A stretch of DNA of 64,000 bases. It comes from Tupaia tana. Lineage: Eukaryota > Chordata > Mammalia > Scandentia > Tupaiidae. The notes beneath the pieces were generated by a model. The model had not been told where the DNA came from. It did not search any database and saw only the letters and a program-made list of their open reading frames with translations. Below, piece after piece: positions 12,784 to 24,311 of this stretch. Made by a program: the position numbers and the translations under genes. The DNA lies in NCBI GenBank assembly GCA_026018925.1, contig JAKSZU010000027.1, positions 1,508,829-1,572,828 of the forward strand, read 5' to 3'. Within the stretch, counting starts at the first letter, position 1. Each line of letters starts with the position of its first letter.

Positions 12784-14019
12784 TCTTGTGAACTAAAGAG
12801 TTTTATTCAGTTCAGTGGAACATACCCTCTATTCCTGGACATACCTGGAAATTCTCCATGAAGCAGAGCCAACCTCATGATTGTGTGGCCCTTGGCAGAG
12901 ATCTTACGAATGGTAGAGTTCTTGTCCTCACTGAGAACCCAAATTATACCCCTGGCTCTGGGGTATAATGTCCCAGTCACCATCAGTTCCATTCCCCATT
13001 TTATTTTAATACATAATTATTGAGCTCCTTCATAGGAAGCTTTAAGTAATTCTGAGGACTAATTACCCTTGGGTCAATTCCATCTGAAATCATGTGATGA
13101 TGAATCATGGGCTTTGGTGAATTGTTGGTCATGATTGTTAGTAATAATTAGTATGTTGTATCTAACACATCCATTATCAGTGAATTCTAATATAAGACTA
13201 TTATTATTTATAGTAGTAATATATCCATATAGCACTTTATAGTTCCAAAACATGTCTGCTTATATCATTTCACTTGCGGTTCACAACAGTCTCATAAAAA
13301 GGCCACACAGACATTGGAATTAACCCCAACATGTATTGAGTGCCATGAAAAAGACATGACTCATGTCCTCAGAGATCCCGTGTCCAGTAAAACTCTCTCC
13401 CTCTTAGAGACAGAGGGCCAGAGGTCAGACAGTCATCTGACCTCCAGAAAGAGGCCTCCAAAAGGGTCTTGGCTTAAATCTCCTTCTTTCCCTGAATGTG
13501 TGGCAGACAGACCATCCCCAGGATGTCTAGCCTACCGCTCTGAAGGCTGGGGTTGAAAGCAACCTCTCTTCTATCCCTCTGCTATTCACCTCTTCTCTTC
13601 CCCGCCACACCCCACCTGCCCGGATAGAGACCTGGGCTGCTGTGTGATTTAGCATCCCTGTTAGGAGCACAGAGAGAGGAGTGTGTGGCCATGGTGTGGG
13701 CTCCCATGCCCAGAGAAGTGAGCTGGGAGCTCTCTCAGCAATTCCTTCTTAGCTGAAGGGCTGAAAGAGCACTGTAGAGTAAGTCTCTTTTATGCTAGAA
13801 ACAGTTCTGGGCCTTCACTTTTTTTGTGTATTGAGCTGTGAAGATAGCAATTTCACCCATACCTGTAATATTCAAGTTTTGATTACACCAAAACTCAGAA
13901 CTTTTAAGAAAATATGGCAGCCATTGTGGACATTATGGAGGTGATGGCTTAAAGTAACCATCAATAAAGGATATCAATTTTAGGTGCCATAAAATATTAG
14001 GCATTTTATATACATTCCT
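12784..14019. other. Intron with possible L2 or MIR debris
   Basis: At 13215-13420, TAGCACTTTATAGTTCC, then TCACAACAGTCTCATAAA and TGTATTGAGTGCCATG recall reversed MIR/L2-like 3' sequences. The match is weak. The rest has no recognised content. Confidence 0.4.
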
Positions 14020-14172
14020 TCTCTCCACACAAGCCCTCTGCAAGGTAGGTTTTGCTAACCAGATTAGAAAACTAAAACTCATGTAGAATTAATAAATTGC
14101 CCAAGATCGTATAACTGATAAAGAGTAAAGCTGGAATGTGACTGATTCCAAAACTCACACTCTCTACACTTT
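14020..14172 (-). mobile_element. MIR fragment
   Basis: Reversed MIR signals: CAAGGTAGGTTTTGC, AGATTAGAAAACTAAAACTC, AATTGCCCAAGATCGTATAA, and an end with a TGACTGATTCCAAAACTC block. Confidence 0.7.
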
Positions 14173-14229
14173 ACCTAAGTCTGTGAACTTGAAGCTGGTG
14201 TCTTCCTGCTAGCTCACAGTCACTGAAGG

Positions 14230-14347
14230 GTGTCTTTATGATGTTCATGGAAAATGCATATTACGAGAAAAGTATGCGTAGGTCTAATTTCTTTGCATCA
14301 GAATAAACTCACACTTTCCATCTTTTCATGACCCTTTTGAAGTTCCC
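14230..14347 (+). mobile_element. Mariner-like MITE, type 1
   Basis: It begins TGATGTTCATGGAAAATGC and ends CCTTTTGAAGTTCCC, with the internal AGAATAAACTCACACTTTCC that marks the family. It is about 118 bp, with imperfect inverted ends and no coding capacity. Confidence 0.7.
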
Positions 14348-15544
14348 TAGTATTTTGTTTGATCTTCATGGTGTTCTAACATGTTTTATCATGGTTGCCA
14401 AAAGTTAAAAGTCAGGATACTTTTCATAAAACTCCAGATTCCTGGTTTCTTTTGAGTAACCAGGAAATCTGGCAACTCAGTCCCCTTAATCGGAGGCATC
14501 AACAACCTGGTGATAGCTAACACTTCTCTCCCTATGGAGTCTGAGATTTTCTGCTTTGTCCTGGCCCTCCTGAGTGGCCCCTGGGGCCTCTGAGCTTAGA
14601 CACACTCTTGCACCCCGGCCCCCTGGCTGTGTCTTTGAAACACAGCTAACCTCCCAGTTGTGGACACAGACAATTGCTGAAAAATGAAAATGAAGTCAAT
14701 TAAAGTATTCCCTCTGGATACCACAGACAAGCTCTTTTCTGGAAAGATTTTCTGTTCGCACTTCGCTGACTTGCAGTGTTTCAGTGGCTAACACCTCGCA
14801 TGACAGCCGATAAAAACAGCAGTGTTCTCCAGTCGCTCACCAAGTTTCCACCGTGGTTTCACATCAAACTCCCATTTGGGAAAACTTTGATGTTGCTCTC
14901 TACCTCCCCCTTAACACATCCTTAATAAGAATAATTTTTTTTTCTTTTTTGTAAAAAGTAAGAAAGAAAGTTGATTTGGGTGATAATAGAAATCTTACCC
15001 TGAGCTTTGAATAAAAAAGAAAACAGAAATGAGTATTAGAGCCAGAAAATACTTCTTTCTCTCTCTGAGGTGTCCCTGTCACCAGAGCCTGGCAGTCCCA
15101 CGGCCTCGTGGTGGTGCAGTATGCCCTCGACACTGGGAGGGATGACTGGGCCACGTGTGACTGGGGGACATTTTATAATTAAAATCTCAAACCTGCCCCT
15201 GTCAGTGTCTGAAAGCAGAATCACACAAATGGAAGATTTGGGCTACAAATGAGAAAGATGTTTGAACCAAAAATCGGTGTTAATTCTTTTACATGCCCTG
15301 TAGGTATTTTTACAGCAGGAAAGATAGCACCTGGCCTCTTGCAGAGAGGAGCATGCCAGGACCTTGACTTTTCTGTCTGTGGTCTGAAGAACTCGCTGGA
15401 CCTTCAGAGTGAACATCGGTCTCCTGACGGTTCCTAAATGCATGTCGGCCCCTCTACTCTAGCTTGAACATCTTAAAATGTTTCCACACCTTCTCTGGCT
15501 ACCTATTTTCCTGATCAACCTGAATCAATTTTAATAATCATCTT
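14348..15544. other. Intron, nothing recognised
   Basis: Mixed AT-rich sequence with short frames on both strands at 14900-15443. None shows a domain. TTTTTTTTCTTTTTTG at 14937-14951 could be the tail of an undetected element. Confidence 0.4.
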
Positions 15545-15560
15545 AAGAAAGTCGTAGTTT

Positions 15561-15779
15561 GGGCCAGCGGGTGGCATAGTGGTTAGGACGCTGGACTCCC
15601 ACATGGCTGACTACGGCTCAGGTCACTTAGTGCCTTGAAGATCATGCCAGGCACGTGTGCGCGGGTGCCCCAAATCCCAGAACGGAAGAAAAGGGATTTT
15701 GGCAGGGCCACCCCCCGGAGGGTGATTTGTCACTGTCTCTGGTGAGCGCATGTGCCCTAGGGCGAAGTCGTTAAAAAGA
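15561..15779 (+). mobile_element. tRNA-derived SINE (SINE-A)
   Basis: Head GGGCCAGCGGGTGGCATAG, anticodon-arm-like CTGGACTCCCACATGGC, core CCACCCCCCGGAGGGTG. The pyrimidine block is short. Duplicated AAGAAAGTCRTA flanks it near 15545-15560 and 15780-15795. Confidence 0.85.
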
Positions 15780-15795
15780 AAGAAAGTCATATTTC

Positions 15796-16717
15796 CTTCG
15801 TAATTTCAGTCCATTTTGTCTTTTGTATTCGCGGTCTTTGTGATTTAATTGGATACAGTGTCAATGCACAGATGAGTTAGGAAGCTCGCTGAGATTTACA
15901 CCAGTGTAAGCGGAGGAGTGATGACAAATGGAACCCAGACTGGCTCCGGAACCGAGTCTCGGCGTCTTTCCCTCCGCTGTCTGAGGCAGTGCGCACCTCA
16001 GTCCAGTGTTTGTGGTGTGCACGTGCCAAGCCTTCACAGTGCCCTTTGTGCTCGTCACGCAGCGCTGCAAGATGGCGACTGTGATCACCCACTCTGAGGG
16101 TGAGAAGACTGACACTCCCCTAGGAAAAGCGCACATGGAGGACATGACCACTGAGAAGTGGAGGTAGGGTTTGATCTGGGGCCTTCGTGTCTCCAGTGCC
16201 CATGTCTCTCGTCCTGTTCCTCATGGAGGGTTAGTAACCCAACAAAACGCCAGTCTTTAAATTAGCATGTTCCCTCTCCTTTAGTCTAGGCCTCCACGTT
16301 GTTCTTTTCATTGTTGTCTTCATTCTGAAGTCACATTTTAAATGTAGATCTGGAGTAGATGGTGCTGGTATCTGCGCGTTAGGAATCACCTTCTCTTACA
16401 GACAGCACTCACTTAACTGAGCTTGTCTTGGGAACAAACTCTCAACCTCCCCTAAAATTAAACAGTCCTTTACTTAACCCTGGATTTTAGAGTGAAGGTT
16501 CCTAAACATTTTGATGGGGAAAGCTACTTCTAATAGCTTACTATGAGAGGGGAAGGGCGTGGTGCCCTTCATCAGTGAAAGCCCCTCGGCTGGGGTGGTG
16601 CACCAAGGTAAGGTCCACACCTTTTGGCATGTGGCACCGGCAGCTTAAGGACAGTGGCAGCTTTCACCCAGCTAGAGTGCAGAGCAGCGGCACCAGAGGC
16701 CTCATCAGGATCGGGGC
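15796..16717. other. Intron with a possible MIR remnant
   Basis: Around 16065-16190, GGGTGAGAAGACTGACAC and GAAGTGGAGGTAGGGTTTGA give a weak reversed-MIR impression. Nothing else was identified. Open frames at 15861-16151 have no family match. Confidence 0.35.
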
Positions 16718-16832
16718 GTGCAAACCTGTGCCTGGAATGGTTTTCAAGCCACCCAGTTCCAGATTCGAATCATGCGATCAGTCCTGTGGGATCTAACTGC
16801 CACAACATCCGTGCCACCTGCTGGGCCAAGAG
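16718..16832 (-). mobile_element. SINE-A fragment, tRNA-like head only
   Basis: The text CAAGCCACCCAGTTCCAGAT TCGAATCATG and the end GTGCCACCTGCTGGGCC are the reversed head of the family. The body is missing. It lies just left of an L1 fossil and a second SINE. Confidence 0.65.
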
Positions 16833-16837
16833 GTTGT

Positions 16838-18060
16838 TTTCATGTCTTGGCTATTGTTCATTCGTTCTTTTTTTCTTTCCTTCCTTCCTTCCTTCCTTCC
16901 TTCCTTCCTTCCTTCTTTCTTCCTTTCTTTTTTTTTTTAGAGAGATTTTTCAGGTTTCTGCACTCACTGGAGTTACAGAGAGAGAGAACAGGAAGTCACC
17001 CCCCGCCCCCAAGCCCCAGGGAGGATGGCCAGACTGCATTCCCTTCTCCATTCTCCTCTCGGGATTTTGAGCCTCACATACACAGGCCCAGCATGACTTT
17101 CAAGCCACCGGGCCCAGGACTCAGATCGTGGTGGGACACGTGGGAGTCCAGCACTGTCACCGTTAAGCCATCGGTTGGCCTCATATCTCGGCTATTGTGA
17201 ACAGTTCTGCAAAGAACACGGTAGTGCAGATACCACGCCAAAATTCTGATTTTATTTCTTTCAGATATGTATCCCCAGAAATGGGATGGCTAAATCATGT
17301 GATAATTTCACTTTTAATTTGAGAAACTGCCATACTATTTTTGACAGCAGCTATAGCATCTTATATTCTCACCAACAATGTACAAAGGTTTCAATTTCTT
17401 CACAACCTCACCAATACTTATTTTTTGTGTTTTGATAATAAGCATCCTAACATTTGTGAAGTGATATCTCATTGGGGTTTTAATTTGCATTTTCTTGGTG
17501 ATTAGTGATTCTGAGCATGTTTCCGTATATCCGTTGGCTGTTTTTATGCCTTCTTAGGAGATGTGTCATTTCAGGCACTTTGCCCAAGTTTCATCTGGTT
17601 TATTTGTTTTGATGCTATTGGATTTTTAGAAGTTCCTTATATGTTTGTATTTAGGAAGTTATTTTTTGTTTTAATAGTTTACAGATATTTTCTGCCATTG
17701 TATAGGTTGTCTTTTACTCTGTTGACTGTTTCTTTTACTGTACAGATTTTTACATTGATGCAATACAAAAAGTTTATTTTTGCTTTTGTTGCCTGTGATT
17801 TTGGTGCCATATCAAAAAAATCTTTGCCCAGGTCATATTGAGAAACTTTCCCCCTGTTCTAGTCATTTTATGGTTTCAAATCCTGTTAAGTCTTTAATCC
17901 ATTATGAGGTTGTGTGTGTGTGTGTGTGTGTGTTGTGGAGGGAGGGAAGGGATCCATTCTCTTCTTTTGCATGTAGATATTCGGTTTTTTTGACACATTT
18001 TATTAAAGAGACTGTCCTTTCCCTGTTGTATTTTTGACCCTCTTGTCAAAGATCGGCTAA
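16838..18060 (-). mobile_element. L1 3' portion (ORF2 end), split by a SINE
   Basis: The segments 16838-16857 and 17181-18060 join into antisense L1 text: CTTGGCTATTGTGAACAG, CAGAAATGGGATGGCTAAAT, GATATCTCATTGGGGTTTTA and later CTTTGCCCAGGTCATATTG. These derive from the 3' end of ORF2 and the adjoining 3' UTR. The frame is destroyed. A (TG)n run at about 17911-17933 and the SINE interrupt it. Confidence 0.85.
16868..17180 (-). mobile_element. tRNA-derived SINE (SINE-A) with expanded (TTCC)n tail, inside L1
   Basis: The tail end is a TTCC tetranucleotide array (about 16875-16914) plus a T run, so on its own strand an A tail mutated to (GGAA)n. The body includes a C-rich core CACCCCCCGCCCCC and the head TCAAGCCACCGGGCCCAGG. 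Duplication TCATGTCTTGGCTATTGT (16840-16857) against TCATATCTCGGCTATTGT (17181-17198). Confidence 0.88.
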
Positions 18061-18259
18061 TCTAGATCTGACAACATACGTTCTTAAATTTCAACACAGT
18101 GGAAACCAGTAATTCTCAAATGCATTGCCATTGATTGACATTATAGTAAGTGAGAAAGGTTTAAGTTTTACTAATAGAATGTCACTTTAAACTTTGAATT
18201 CGTATTGAAATTTTGAGAAAGATTTTGGTTTCAAAAGGGAAAATATGTTTCCACAGCTT

Positions 18260-18285
18260 AAAAAAAAAAAAAAAAAAAAAAAAAA
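18260..18285. repeat. Poly-A run
   Basis: A26 with no recognisable element to its left. It may be an isolated mononucleotide repeat or the tail of a degraded retrocopy. Confidence 0.9.
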
Positions 18286-18354
18286 CAGTTGAAAACTCAG
18301 GAAAAGAGTAGGAGGAAAACTGGTTTATCTCAGAATTGAACTGGACTATTTTTT

Positions 18355-18570
18355 AAGCTTATTTATTTATTTTAGCAGGAAGAGAGAGAGAGAAAAGGGG
18401 GCAAACCCTTGACAGAGTCCCATCATGCCACGAGTCCTCACCCTCTTACTTCTAGACTTCTAGCAGCAAGAGTCCTGGGTGCGTCGGCCACGTTCAACCT
18501 GACCACGGGCCCAAACACAGGGCCTTCCCAGTGGTCCAGCGTTGTGTAGTGGCACCCTACTGTGTCTGGG
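18355..18570 (-). mobile_element. Second SINE-like family (SINE-B), minus
   Basis: It opens with TTATTTATTTATTTTAGCAG and AGAGAGAGAGA, followed by about 180 bp unrelated to SINE-A, ending near CTGTGTCTGGGCCC. The same opening occurs at 63800-64000. The A/T-rich tail plus GA block plus GC-rich head is SINE architecture, but no B box was verified. Confidence 0.5.
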
Positions 18571-18689
18571 CCCAAACCAATAAAGCATTGTGATCCACCA
18601 GGCTTCAGTCCAATCGGAAATGACTCTGCTGGTCGAAATGGGAAAGTTTTATAGCAGCTTGGCTTTATCTCAGGTCAATGGGAAAACAA

Positions 18690-18945
18690 GGCAGAGGTTT
18701 GTCACTGTGTAACTGTGTGGCCCTGGGAGAGTCACCCACTCCTCTCAGCCTCTCAAACTACCTCATCTCCGGATGGTTGTTGTCAAGATTAAATGGCCGA
18801 GAGTATAATGAGGTGGCAGGTGCTCCAGGCTCTAGAATCAAACTGCGTGGTTATCTGTGTGACCTTATGCAAATGTCCCAATCTCCCTGCAAATATTTAA
18901 CATAGTACCTGATCCATAGTGAATGCTTAATAAATGTTAGATGTT
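18690..18945 (+). mobile_element. Two adjacent MIR copies
   Basis: The first (about 18690-18808) reads GTGTGGCCCTGGGAGAGTCA, then CTCATCTCCGGATGG and AAGATTAAATGGC. The second (about 18809-18945) reads GGCTCTAGAATCAAACTGCG, TCTGTGTGACCTTATGCAAA, and ends GAATGCTTAATAAATGTTAG. Both match the MIR core in the same direction. Confidence 0.8.
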
Positions 18946-20454
18946 GTCATTTTAAAACACTAAACTAATGTGATTAACAGATCATTTAGTGCTCAATTTA
19001 TGGAAGATGCTATCAAGTAATACATGAGAGAATTGCTGCTCAGCCAAGTACTCGTGACTCCGTTTATCTGTGTAAAATAAGATAACTTTTAGTGAGAAAA
19101 TTTAGCAGTTCTCTAAGTTTCTGCTAAGTCTCTTGCCACTTTGATTTATCTGTCTCCGCTACCTAGTAAGGGATTATCTCAGTCTCCTTATTTCTCCCAC
19201 TCTCTGCATTTTAAAGATGAATAGACTGAGAGTGATTTCATCCCACTTGTCCGTGTTCGCTAATCTGTGGACTTGGAATCTGAGAGAGGCCACACTGATA
19301 ACCTCCCCTGCTTCCCATCTTCACTGCTGTGCCAACATCGGTCCCCACTGCTAGACAGCCTTCTGAGAAAAGTGACAGAAAATTCTTCCCTTCTGGAAGC
19401 TCCAGATGTTCTCAGGGTCAGGTTATAGGCTAATTAAATATTTTATCTTGATTCAAGCTCAAAACTGTTCAGCTTCCTATCTCGGACAGTCTGTTTTCAA
19501 ATAATTGGTATTTCAAGAGTTTCCTCTCATCTAAGAGTTTGCCCCTAGGTATTACTTGACTTAAAGAATAGTTCTTATTGAAAGCGTACGGTTTGGGAAT
19601 TGTGTATCAAAGGAAGAAAGTTTTATATCCTTTCCTCCCTCTTTGGTCAATGTCAGCCTTTTTGAAGCAGTTTTTGAGAAACTGGCATTTGTAGAGGGGG
19701 AACCCGTCGTAACCTTCTTCTACTAAAGAGTTGCTGCATGGTTTGTTCTAGTTACATAACAATTACCTCCAAATGGAGCAGCATGAAACACTCTTTTATT
19801 AGACTCGTGAATTCTGGGTGTCAGCACCTCGGATGAGGCAGAGTTGAGGTGGCTATTCCTGTCCCCACTGTGCAGGACCTCAGCTGGGACGGCTAGAAGA
19901 CTGGCAGTGATTTCATGGCTGGGGTTTCCCCTGAGAATGCTGTAATCTACGTGTCAGGCTGGTACCCCAAGCACTTCCAGCTGAAGCACCTCCGTGTGAG
20001 CCTTCACACATGGCAGTCTCAGAGTAAGGACATAGACCCTCTACCTCAGTAGGAAGGATGTCACATGGTGAAGCCATGACTGTATCTGGAAACTGTAATA
20101 AACCAAGGAGACCAGCTTATTCTCGTATGACCATGGCTACCTTACAGGATGCAGATAGAAGCAATGTGAGTGTATTTATTGTGTAATTCTAATTCTCATT
20201 TAGGGAGCTCTCATAGAACCTTGGAAGATGCAAATATAGGATTTTAAAAGGAAAGACTCTTACCTTGAACATTAACTTAGGAAATGCATTGCCTGAGAAA
20301 GTACATCAGGAAGAAAATACAAATTTAAGCCTCTTGCTTGGTTTTGACCACCAGTTTTAAGAAAACCCAAATGTACATACTCTCACTAGACACAATAAAG
20401 ATTCACAAGAAATAAAATCAACCACTATCTGCTTATCCCTCTGTATTTATTTTT
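18946..20454. other. Intron, one degenerate repeat suspected
   Basis: Around 19750-20080, phrases such as GTTACATAACAATTACCTCC and CCTCAGCTGGGACGGCTAG resemble a common mammalian LTR- or DNA-transposon-derived repeat. I could not fix its name or ends. The rest is unassigned. Confidence 0.35.
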
Positions 20455-20605
20455 CATTGATTCCTCCTAGCAGCCTATTGAGGTCAGAACAATTATTTTT
20501 ATGCCCAATTTATAGATGAGAGAATTTAGGTCAAGAGAAATGCAGCATTCTCAGGATTATGTAGTCAGTATGGTGGAGCCTGCTCTCTAAAACCCTCTGA
20601 CTTCA
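20455..20605 (-). mobile_element. MIR fragment
   Basis: Reversed core: CAGCCTATTGAGGTCAGAAC, ATGCCCAATTTATAGATGAG, then TAGTCAGTATGGTGGAGCC and ACCCTCTGACTTCAGG. Confidence 0.75.
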
Positions 20606-20650
20606 GGTTTCGGATCCTTTGGTCATCTCAGAGCCCTCTCCTGCTGACCT

Positions 20651-20853
20651 GTGGCCCCAGTCCTGCCCTTTAGCTGGACACACCTGCACCCGTGGCTGTG
20701 GTCCCAGTCCTGCCCTTTAGCTGGGCACACGTGCACCCGTGGCTGTGGTCCCAGTCCTGCCCTTTAGCTGGACACACATGCACCCGTGGCTGTGAGGACC
20801 AGTCCTGCCCTTTAGCTGGACACACATGCACCTGTGGCTGTGGGGACCAGTCA
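20651..20853 (+). repeat. Minisatellite, four 47-48 bp units
   Basis: Copies of TCCTGCCCTTTAGCTG start at 20661, 20708, 20755 and 20803, giving spacings of 47, 47 and 48. Each unit continues with GACACAC, a TGCACCCGTGGCTGTG block and a CCAG junction. Identity between units is high. Frames on both strands (20670-20873 minus, 20692-21021 plus) cross it without stops, as expected for such a unit length, and are not genes. Confidence 0.92.
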
Positions 20854-21039
20854 TCTCCATCTCTGGTATTCACCCCCTTTCGTGCTCACTCCTCCTCTGC
20901 TCCCTTGAGATTTTCCCAACTACATTTTCTATATTTTATGTGGCGTTTTGGTAGCAGGAAGCAGAAAATCGTGTGGGTTACCCATGACTCACCTCTCAGG
21001 TCACTACCAGTGCACGTGTAATTGGTTCACTTTCTGGTT

Positions 21040-22030
21040 CATTCTGTAAACATTTACTGATTTCCTATTATGTGCCAGGCACTTTTCTAGGGCCTGGGAA
21101 CACAGTAGGGAGAAACACATAGTCCCAGCTTTTGTGCTAGTGGGGGGGTAGACAATAATTGCATAGAGAATAAACAATAACTTCATAGTCTATTGTCAGA
21201 CAATAATGCATGCTATCAAGAAAGTGAAGCAGAGAGGAGGACAGAGAAGGATGGGGGGACTGATTTGGAAACTGCGCTCGGGAAGACTTCTCTGAGGTAT
21301 TAACACTTGCAGAGAGATCTGCCTGGGTAAGAAGTGAGCTGTCTGGATACAGAGAAAGAGTGTCCCAACAAGGTGGAGGACAGAGGCCAAGGCACTGCCA
21401 CTTTCTTGCCTATTGAAGGAATAAAGCTTCAGGCATGCAAGACAAATCAGTTCTGGGGAATTGCTGCATGCGAATCCTATAATTTACAATACAATATTAG
21501 GCTCTTAAGAGTTCACTGAGACTGTTGATCTCATGTCAAGTGTTCTTACCCCAGTAACAATTTTAAATGTAAAGAATAACACGGAGGCAGCATGGCAAGA
21601 GAGCAGTGGTATACGAAGGACAGAGTGAGGGAGAGAATTTTGTAGGTGCAGCCGTGGGCCACATCACACAGACACTGCAGGCCATCACAGGGATTTGGGA
21701 CTTTACTTCATGTGTAACGCTAAGCCACTGCAGGCTTGGAACAGAGAAGTGTTCTGCACTTTAAGAAGTAATGCTGTCTCCTATGCCAGACAGTGTCTAG
21801 AGATCTCAGTGAGTCCTGGGGATGACTCGGGGCTACTGCAGTTTTCAGGTGTGTGATATGGCGGCTTGAATTAGCTGGTACCTGTGACGAGGGTAAGAGT
21901 AGTTGTAAATGAAGAAAAAGGGAAAAGTCAAGAATGATCCCAGGTGGGCGGGCAACTGGGTGAAGGCTGGTGGTAATGCTAAGGGGGTAGGCAGGTGGGT
22001 TTTGGTTTGGGGTTATATCAGTAATTTTAC
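21040..22030 (+). mobile_element. L2 element, 3' portion
   Basis: Clear L2 landmarks in order: TTATGTGCCAGGCACTTTTC, ACAATAATTGCATAGAG-like ATAAACAATAAC, GGAAGACTTCTCTGAGG, GGGACTTTACTTCATGTG, AATGATCCCAGGTGGGCG. These cover about 1 kb of the LINE-2 3' region. There is no intact frame. Confidence 0.85.
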
Positions 22031-22039
22031 AGTGAACAT

Positions 22040-22290
22040 CTAAGGCTGAGAGACAGCATGTGCTCATACAGCGCACCTTTGGTCACAGACACTGTTTCAA
22101 TTCCCAGCTCTGTTATTTACCAACCACGTGATCTTGTACAAGTAAATGGCCTTGATTTTCTCACCCCTATGATGGCGACAGTAAGAAGACCTACCCTGGG
22201 GTTGTAATGAGAATTTAACACACATTGCTGCCTAGAACTTACCACATAGCTGCTAGCCATCGATATTATTAGTAGTGTATCTTATGGCAA
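22040..22290 (+). mobile_element. MIR
   Basis: It follows the L2 in the same direction. Landmarks: TTCAATTCCCAGCTCTGTTA, CCACGTGATCTTGTACAAGT, TTGTAATGAGAATTTAACAC, with a CTAGAACTTACCACATAG end block. Confidence 0.85.
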
Positions 22291-23917
22291 CAGTTATGAT
22301 TATTTTCCTAAAGAAAATGTTGAGCCAAAGGATATACACATTTTTTACGTTTTAAAAATTACTCAATTGCCTATCTGGAATGATCATACCAATGTGTTCC
22401 TGCCATCAAACTGCCAGACAGAGGAGGCAATTCTTTTAAAAAAATGTAAATATTTATAGACTCCCCAACTTTTATCCTCCTCCCTCACTCCAGCCAGAGA
22501 ATACATGTTTCTAATCACACTTCTGTCCTTACCCGTCCAAATTTCATATTAATAAGCCCTTAAATTATGAATATAGTAATATATGACTCACATAACAGAA
22601 ACATACTAATATTATTACACCATAAATAATTGATATAGTAATATACTGTGTATGAGTTTGCAAGAGAGAAGCGGCTGTGTGTGCGTGCACCTGCGTGTGT
22701 GAGAACAGAAGAAGGAGTGCGAACATCCCGCTGCTGCTGTCTTTAATTCTGAAGGATTTCTGTACTTGAGACTGTGCCTTATTTTAAAAAGAGGAAGAGA
22801 AATTGATTTAATAACCTGTCACATTATACAACACAAGAACTTGAGAAGAAAACGCACTCTGGTATTCTTCGTGGGAAGAAAAATATTGTGACAGTTCCGT
22901 GGAGAAATGTGGTGGAGAGAACGGGTGGAAATTATGTGATCAGCTGAGGGTGTTAGGGACTCCATTGCTCCTGTGGACTCTATCTGACCTCTTCACCACG
23001 GAGTACCACGGTCAGAAAGCTATTTCCCTCTTCTGTGTCTGGGGAGCAACGAGACAGGAACTCCGATTGTTCTTCCCTTTTTCTTATTCCTTAGAAATAA
23101 TTTATTCCACCATCTTTTCCTGTGAGGGGTTCTAACATATTCTATTTAACTGAGATGAGACAGAAGAACAACAATATATATGATATGAATAAATTTATAG
23201 AGTTTAATCAAAAGTGTTTAGCATTTCAGTGTTAGGCACCCTGTAGAAGCCAGCTTTGTACTTCAGTGAACAATGAAATTAGGGTTGCTGAGGTCTTCAT
23301 CCAAAGCCCACCAAGAACACACATTTAATTGAACTTGTGGGTTCATTACTCGCCCCTACCCCGAGGGGAAATACAACTCATGGGAAGCCTTGAACGAGAG
23401 TTTAATAGAAGATGTATAGGGTGTGGGTTAGGGTTCGGGGCTTTAAGGCAGGTTTAAGGAAGGACGGCTTTAACTGGATTGGATGTTGTCGGGGAGCTCG
23501 GACGGTTCCGGGCCTGAGCACCGCAGTGCATCTTCCTGAGAAACAAGGAAGACTAGACCACAGCCAAGGCCATGGCTGGTAAAGAAGCAGCACTCACTCA
23601 TTTTAACCAGAACAGGGAATGTGGTTTGACAGTGTTGGTTCTGGCTGGTCCCGGTACGATTACGGGGCAGCCTAGTTTTTGTCTCGCCCCATCATGGGAG
23701 CAATGAGCTTGTCTTGTATTGGAGTTCTGTGATATTTTCTTTTGCTCAAACTCCTGAGAGCCAGACCAGCTCCAAACAGCACAAGGCCACGGTAACCGCA
23801 CAGAGTCAGCTCCCTTAGGTCAGGCACTGCTTTTCTCCTGTCGGAGAGGAACCCCAAAGTTAAGCTGCGCTACTTCCAGAACATGATTTTAACAATGGGC
23901 CAACTTGTAGGCTAAGC
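22291..23917. other. Intron, nothing firmly recognised
   Basis: AT-rich to 22700, mixed afterwards. Two overlapping minus frames at 23598-23857 and one plus frame at 22899-23135 lack recognised domains. The stretch 23340-23600 is somewhat CpG-richer than its surroundings without reaching an island. Confidence 0.4.
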
Positions 23918-23940
23918 AAAAAAAAAAAAAAAAAAAAAAA
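23918..23940. repeat. Poly-A run
   Basis: A23, nine bases before a SINE-A copy that has its own A tail at the other end. It probably marks the tail of a separate, unrecognised retrocopy, or a free mononucleotide repeat. Confidence 0.85.
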
Positions 23941-23949
23941 CTGACCAGA

Positions 23950-24216
23950 GGGACCAGCAGTTGGCATAATGGCTATGTCGCTGGACTCCCATGTAGCCGA
24001 CTGCAGTTCAAGTCCAGACCCGGTGGCTTAAACTCATGCTGGCCACGTGTGCATGCGTGCCCAAGATCCCGAGAGGAGAATGGAGGAGAAGGGACTGTGG
24101 CGAGGCCATTCCCCATGGGGGATGATTTCTCACTTTCTGTCTCTCCATCTCTCTCTGTCTTTCTGGTGAGCACATACACCCTATAGCAAAAATCTCTCCA
24201 AAAAAAAAAAAAAAAA
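23950..24216 (+). mobile_element. tRNA-derived SINE (SINE-A), well preserved
   Basis: GGGACCAGCAGTTGGCATAA opens it. TGCAGTTCAAGTCC holds the B box, CCCCATGGGGG the palindromic core and CCCTATAGCAAAAATCTCTC the 3' end, followed by A17. Close to the 3849 reference copy. Confidence 0.9.
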
Positions 24217-24274
24217 TGCTTCCAACCCATTAAACAGGGTATAGTGTTCCCAGGAAACTGGCCAGGAGAATACG

Positions 24275-24276
<2 letters not shown>

Positions 24277-24310
<34 letters not shown>
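24277..24310 (+). repeat. (TG)17 microsatellite
   Basis: An uninterrupted TG run about 60 bases after the SINE tail. Likely polymorphic. Confidence 0.95.

Positions 24311-24311
<1 letters not shown>

Noticed and set aside
20650..20860. CRISPR-like array of four units
   Set aside because: The units are contiguous 47-48 bp tandem copies without unique spacers, in a mammalian genome.
23598..23857. Possible small membrane-protein retrocopy on the minus strand
   Set aside because: One frame has a hydrophobic stretch, but I could match no known small protein, and no poly-A tail or target duplication was seen in the right place.
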